Shown piece by piece: positions 14,814 to 18,191 of a stretch of 18,191 nucleotides of DNA. The position numbers were made by a program, and so were the translations under genes. Source of the DNA: JBQLZO01 sp052168315 (GTDB lineage Bacteria > Planctomycetota > Phycisphaerae > Phycisphaerales > UBA1924); the NCBI GenBank assembly GCA_052168315.1, contig JBQLZO010000075.1:1-18191 (forward strand), read 5' to 3'. Within the stretch, counting starts at the first letter, position 1; every line of letters starts with the position of its first letter. Below the pieces are notes generated by a model that saw only the letters and a list, made by a program, of their open reading frames with translations, was not told the origin of the DNA and did no database searches.

Positions 14814-16034
14814 TCAGAAGGTGTAGTTGGCGTTGGGGTTGGTGGATCCTGGGGAGACGCCGCCGGCGTTGCCCAGGATGGCGGCTGAGAGTGCGGCGTT
14901 GATGACGAGGCAGGCGTTGTTGGCGGCGATGTCCCAGTTGGTGGCGTTGCCGGAGCAGGTGTTTCGGGCGATGAAGTTGCCCGAAGATGAGCACGCGATG
15001 CCGGCGTCGTTGTTGTCGGTGGCGTTGTTGTCTTCGATGCGGTTGTCGGAGCCGGTGGCGAAGATGCCGGCGGCGTTGCCATCGCAGTTGTTGCCCTTGA
15101 TGAGGCAGTCGCTCGATGATTGGATGCCATGGTTCGTGTTGTTGGATGATGTGCAGTGGTTCACCGCGCTGCCACTGTTGACCGAGATGCCGACGCCGCC
15201 GTTGGCGTACGCGTTGCAGGCGGTGATGATGCAGCTGATGCTGGTGATGATGCCTGCCCCGGAGTTGTTGGCGGCGACGCTGTTGGTGATGGTGCCCGCG
15301 AAATTGAGGAAGATGCCGTTGTTGTTGTTGTTCGTGGCGACGCAGTGTGAGACGGTGCTGCGCGAGTCTGTTTGGATGCCGTTGCTCGTATTGCCGCGTG
15401 CGACGCAGTGTGCGATCGTGCAGCCCGCGCCGGTCACGATGCCGCTGCTGTTGCCTTGAGCGGTGCAATTCGTGATCGTTGCGGCGGGCCCTGTGGAGAG
15501 GCCGATGCTCCCGTTCGCGGTGGCGTGAACATCGTGGATCCGTGCGTTTGTGGTGGAGAAGGTCGAGAGGTTCAGGCCGTTGGCGACCCACTCACGAATG
15601 GTGCCGTTCATGATGGTGATGCTGCTGAGGGCGGACACGCTGGATCTAATGCCGTGGATGGAGTCCGGGACGCCCGCGACATCGAAGCCCATGAGGTCGA
15701 TGGTGACGCCGGAGGCGGTGATCTCGATCCCATTCTTGCCGGCTTCGCCGGTGATGTTGGCGGTGAGGTAGTAGGAGCCGGGCTTGCTTATGACGAAGAG
15801 GGCCGTGGCGCTGCCGGGGGTGTTGATGGCGTTGATGGGTGTTCTGGGTTCGGGGCCGGGGGTGGGCGCGATCGGGCCCGGGGGGGGCGAGAGCGGGCCG
15901 GCGTTGGCGGTCCTGGTTCCTGCCAGGAGGGTGCCGGCGGCGATGGCGCCGAGCCCGGCGAGCAGGGCGCGGCGGTCGGTGGGGAGACCGGAGGAGGCGG
16001 CGATGCCCTGGTCGGACGGGTTGTCGTGGATCAT
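14814..16034 (-). CDS. Tat-exported right-handed beta-helix protein, intact paralogue
   Basis: A 406-residue paralogue of the downstream beta-helix gene, 43 bp away in the same direction. The signal is DRRALLAGLGAIAAG with ANA-GPL cleavage near residue 45. The same PPPGPI, EPRTPINA, KPGSYYLTANITG and GVTIDLMGF blocks follow, then Asn/Gly-rich rungs (for example ATNNNNNGIFLNFAGTI) and the C-terminal NWDIAANN and VSPGSTNPNANYTF. It has one copy of the two-rung module that is duplicated in its neighbour. Similarity is highest at both ends and lower in the rungs, as expected for a tandem duplication whose surface has diversified. No Shine-Dalgarno is visible before the ATG at 16034. It is probably the first gene of a three-gene secreted-protein operon. 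Substrate unknown. Confidence 0.88.
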   Translation of the reverse strand: MIHDNPSDQGIAASSGLPTDRRALLAGLGAIAAGTLLAGTRTANAGPLSPPPGPIAPTPGPEPRTPINAINTPGSATALFVISKPGSYYLTANITGEAGKNGIEITASGVTIDLMGFDVAGVPDSIHGIRSSVSALSSITIMNGTIREWVANGLNLSTFSTTNARIHDVHATANGSIGLSTGPAATITNCTAQGNSSGIVTGAGCTIAHCVARGNTSNGIQTDSRSTVSHCVATNNNNNGIFLNFAGTITNSVAANNSGAGIITSISCIITACNAYANGGVGISVNSGSAVNHCTSSNNTNHGIQSSSDCLIKGNNCDGNAAGIFATGSDNRIEDNNATDNNDAGIACSSSGNFIARNTCSGNATNWDIAANNACLVINAALSAAILGNAGGVSPGSTNPNANYTF

Positions 16035-16351
16035 GTGTGTGCTGCGGCGGGGTGCGGTTGGGTGGCGCGGGGGGCGGCGCGGCGGGCGCACGGAAAGCGC
16101 ACGCCGGTGCATTGTGTCATGGCGGTGGGTTGGAAGTAAGTGAAATCCGTGGGCGCGGAAGGGAAATGTGATGCGGGAAACCGTTTTGGTTACGGGACCT
16201 GTGTGATTGGGTGGCGCGGGCTTGGCTTGGAGAGTTCGAAGGAGTGTGATGCGGGACGGACCGCGGTCGGGGGGTGCGGCCGCGGGCGTGCGGGTGTGAG
16301 GGAAGGTGGTGGGAGTCGGTGGGAGTTGGAGGGAGTTGGGGGGGTGGGGGG
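16035..16351. other. Intergenic region upstream of beta-helix operon
   Basis: A 317-bp stretch between two minus-strand genes. No coding frame with recognisable content was found. It should hold the promoter of the secreted-protein operon, but only poor matches were seen (CACAAT near 16115 with a weak upstream box). It also holds a 10-bp palindrome GACCGCGGTC near 16257 and a decanucleotide repeat next to the transporter stop codon. Confidence 0.55.
16308..16337. repeat. Three-copy decanucleotide G-rich repeat
   Basis: Three 10-bp units GGTGGGAGTC, GGTGGGAGTT and GGAGGGAGTT run directly into a G-rich tract that ends just before the stop codon of the minus-strand transporter gene. The G runs on the + strand could form a quadruplex, but this is only composition-based. 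Confidence 0.6.
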
Positions 16352-17431
16352 TTACTCGGTCATGTTGAGCTTGCGCTTTCGGAGGGCGGCCTTGCGTTCG
16401 GCGAGTTGGCGGAGATCGGCGACGAGGTCTGTTTCGTCGAGGATCTCGATGCCGAGGAGTGTTTCGATGACATCTTCGAGTGTGATGATGCCCTCGGTGC
16501 CGCCGTACTCGTTGACGACGAGGAGGATCTGTTCTCGGAGGCCGCCGGGCTGGACGGAGAATCGTTCGAGGAGCTTGGCGAGGGTGGCGGTTTCGGGGAC
16601 GACGGGGATGGGCTTGAGGAGTTGTTTGATGGGGGTGTCTGGCTGCTGGTTGAGGCAGGCGTAGAGGATGTCGTGCCGGAGGACGATGCCCTTGATGTCG
16701 TCGATGTCTTCGCCGACGACGGGGATCCGGGAGTGTCGCATCCTGGGCTTGTCGCGTGCGACGGAGCCGGCGGTCTCGTTGATTGAGACGGTGTCCATCT
16801 CCATGCGCGGGGTGAGCGCATCGGAGGCGTGGACATCGGAGAGGGTCAGGAGGTTGGCGATGACCTGGCGCTCGTGGGGCTTGAGGGTTCCGAGTCGTCC
16901 GGCGGCGTCGGCGAGGACGGCGATCTCTTCGCGTGAGACATCGCCGGTGCTGGCGCCCTTGCTGATGAGGGTGGGTATGAGTTCCAGCGTCTTGACGATG
17001 GGGAAGAGGATGGTCACGAGGAGGGCGATGGGGAGAGCGACGAAGGGGGCGAGCTGCTTCCAGTAGACCGCGCCGAGGGTCTTTGGGACGATCTCGCCGC
17101 AGATGAGGATGGCGAGGGTGAGGAGCCCGGAGGCGATGCCGACGGGGATGCTCTCGGGGATGCCCCTGGCTTCGGCGAGCTTGGCGGCCTCGGCACCGAC
17201 GCCGGCAGCGCCGAACATGTTGGCGATGGTGTTGAGGGTGAGGATGGCGATGAGGGGGTGCTCGACGCGGTCCTTGAGCTTCCGGAGCGTGGTGCCTGCG
17301 GCGGAGCCGCGTTCCTGGAGCACGCCGACATGGGTGGGGGTGATGGAGAGGAGGGTGGCTTCGAAGAGCGAGCAGAGGAATGAGACGATCAGCGCGCTGA
17401 CGAAGAAGATGACCATCGTGGCGCTGATCAT
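16352..17431 (-). CDS. CNNM / HlyC-CorC family membrane protein with CBS pair
   Basis: A 359-residue inner-membrane protein. The N-terminal CNNM (DUF21) domain has hydrophobic segments at about 4-28, 58-78, 95-112 and 125-155. It carries the conserved LNTIANMFGAA and GEIVPKTLG blocks. A CBS pair follows at about 205-330, including TPRMEMDTVS, HSRIPVVGEDIDDIKGIV and VNEYGGTEGIITLEDVIE. Family members are linked to Mg/Co efflux or divalent cation homeostasis. The protein ends about 28 residues after ILDE with a basic tail, so the usual C-terminal CorC_HlyC domain is missing. The start at 17431 overlaps the upstream oxidase stop as ATGA, implying translational coupling; the longer open frame upstream lies over that gene and is rejected. 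Confidence 0.93.
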   Translation of the reverse strand: MISATMVIFFVSALIVSFLCSLFEATLLSITPTHVGVLQERGSAAGTTLRKLKDRVEHPLIAILTLNTIANMFGAAGVGAEAAKLAEARGIPESIPVGIASGLLTLAILICGEIVPKTLGAVYWKQLAPFVALPIALLVTILFPIVKTLELIPTLISKGASTGDVSREEIAVLADAAGRLGTLKPHERQVIANLLTLSDVHASDALTPRMEMDTVSINETAGSVARDKPRMRHSRIPVVGEDIDDIKGIVLRHDILYACLNQQPDTPIKQLLKPIPVVPETATLAKLLERFSVQPGGLREQILLVVNEYGGTEGIITLEDVIETLLGIEILDETDLVADLRQLAERKAALRKRKLNMTE

Positions 17432-18191
17432 GCGTCGGCTCCGTCGGTGGTTGGGGCGTTGCGGGTGGGGTCGATGCCTCGGCGTGAGAGTTCCAGGGCT
17501 GCGGCCCTCCGCCCGGACTCCATGGCGCCGTTGATGGAGGCGTTGTCGAGCCAGTCTCCGCAGGCGAAGATGTTGCCATCGACGCGGACGGGGCGCTGTG
17601 GGTGCTCGAGGCGGGGCGCGAACTGGTTGGGCAATGCCTGGGGGATGCGGTCGATGCGGAGGGTGCGCCACGCGGAGGCGGCGTTGTTGAACCAGCGGTC
17701 GGCCTGCGCGATGGCGCGGTCGAGGAGTTCCTGGTCGTCGAGCGCGAGGGCGTGCTCGTCGATGATGCTGGCCGAGACGAGGTGGCGTCCGGGCGGGGCG
17801 TAGTCGCGTGAGGCGTCCGAGAGGGTCATGAGGTGGTTGATGGGGCCCTGGGCATCGCCATCGAGGACGAGGATGGGTTCGTTGTCGGTGGGTGAAGCCG
17901 GCGCATCGAACCAGATGGTGGCGGTGGGTCGCCAGGCGGGCGGGGCGCCGGGGTTGGTGCCCGGCGGCTGGATGCCGAGGGAGTTGAGGAGCCTGGCTGC
18001 GGTGGTCTGGTCGGTGGCGATGATGACGCTGTGCGCGCGGATGGGGGTGTTGTCGGCGGTGCGGAGGATGAGGGTGTCGCCATCGCGTTCGATGGCGGCG
18101 ATGGGTGTGCTGGTCCTCAGGGTTCCCGGCGGGAGTGCGGCGGCGATCTGCTCGGGGATGCGCTGCATGCCGCGGGCGGGGATGGTGGTGT
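17428..18191 (-). CDS. Amine-oxidase-like FAD-dependent oxidoreductase, N-terminus outside window
   Basis: The last 254 or so residues of a flavin-dependent oxidoreductase of the amine oxidase / phytoene desaturase-like superfamily. The visible frame starts TTIPARGMQRIPEQIAAAL, equivalent to the GGMxxLxxxLA block. It continues with a FAD-domain strand HSVIIATDQTTAARLL and a substrate-domain region, then the C-terminal FAD motif NIFACGDWLDNASINGAMESGRRAA. The N-terminal dinucleotide-binding GxGxxG lies outside the window. An ATG at 18168 is an internal Met, not a likely start. Its stop overlaps the transporter start by four bases (ATGA). The exact substrate cannot be told from this fragment. 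Confidence 0.88.
   Translation of the reverse strand, partial: TTIPARGMQRIPEQIAAALPPGTLRTSTPIAAIERDGDTLILRTADNTPIRAHSVIIATDQTTAARLLNSLGIQPPGTNPGAPPAWRPTATIWFDAPASPTDNEPILVLDGDAQGPINHLMTLSDASRDYAPPGRHLVSASIIDEHALALDDQELLDRAIAQADRWFNNAASAWRTLRIDRIPQALPNQFAPRLEHPQRPVRVDGNIFACGDWLDNASINGAMESGRRAAALELSRRGIDPTRNAPTTDGADA

Noticed and set aside
12659..15130. Single 823-residue minus-strand protein across the N run
   Set aside because: The fusion exists only because 100 N is not a multiple of three; after the gap the frame reads Arg/His nonsense until the separate GYxWxENxGW gene starts.

Overview
The window is GC-rich bacterial DNA. It most likely comes from a planctomycete of the Phycisphaerae type. 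This taxonomic guess is an inference from three things: secreted proteins ending in paired dockerin-like calcium motifs (DxDGDGDxDSDDLG), Tat-exported right-handed beta-helix proteins with a shared N-terminal region after the signal peptide, and many genes lacking strong Shine-Dalgarno sites. A run of exactly 100 N (13543-13642) shows that this is a scaffolded draft assembly. The + strand is G-rich in genes of both orientations, which suggests it is the leading strand of replication.

Layout. A 5'-truncated NfeD/S49-like ClpP-fold protein (3-1127, +) is followed by a geneless, purine-rich stretch with a 114-bp tandem repeat (1148-1409). Next comes an M3-family oligoendopeptidase (1699-3453, +). 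A perfect 12-bp hairpin terminator separates it from the convergent bL21 gene rplU (3616-3939, -), which has a recognisable sigma70-type promoter and no rpmA beside it. A QueC/ExsB-like protein with an altered nucleotide loop and no zinc cysteines (4144-4836, -) is divergent from a secreted subtilase with a C-terminal dockerin pair (5004-6902, +). The subtilase runs to within 6 bp of a convergent FkbM-type methyltransferase (6909-7748, -), which lies downstream of a type I pullulanase/debranching-like GH13 enzyme (7833-9743, -). A peptidoglycan amidase with a combined Tat/lipoprotein signal (10024-10863, +) follows, with an inverted repeat just upstream of its start.

From 10919 to about 12541 the content looks accessory. 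It holds a small unknown protein (+) and a convergent AAA+ ATPase with a winged-helix tail (-). The ATPase promoter lies in an AT-rich island, its predicted transcription start falls at the ATG, and it is embedded in a perfect 14-bp inverted repeat with three CGAGTTTA sites. This is the strongest candidate for a little-described regulated module in the window.

The right part is a run of minus-strand genes. It holds an amine-oxidase-like FAD enzyme (truncated by the window end) overlapping a CNNM/HlyC-CorC type transporter by ATGA, then a cluster of three secreted proteins: two tandem paralogous Tat-exported beta-helix proteins and a protein with four GYxWxENxGW repeats plus a dockerin pair. 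The beta-helix gene interrupted by the N run becomes a continuous in-frame gene if the N are removed, so the gap is probably zero bases long.

Functionally the region is a mix of housekeeping (L21, oligopeptidase, transporter) and envelope or secretion genes (subtilase, amidase, beta-helix and dockerin proteins). No rRNA, tRNA, CRISPR or insertion sequence was seen.
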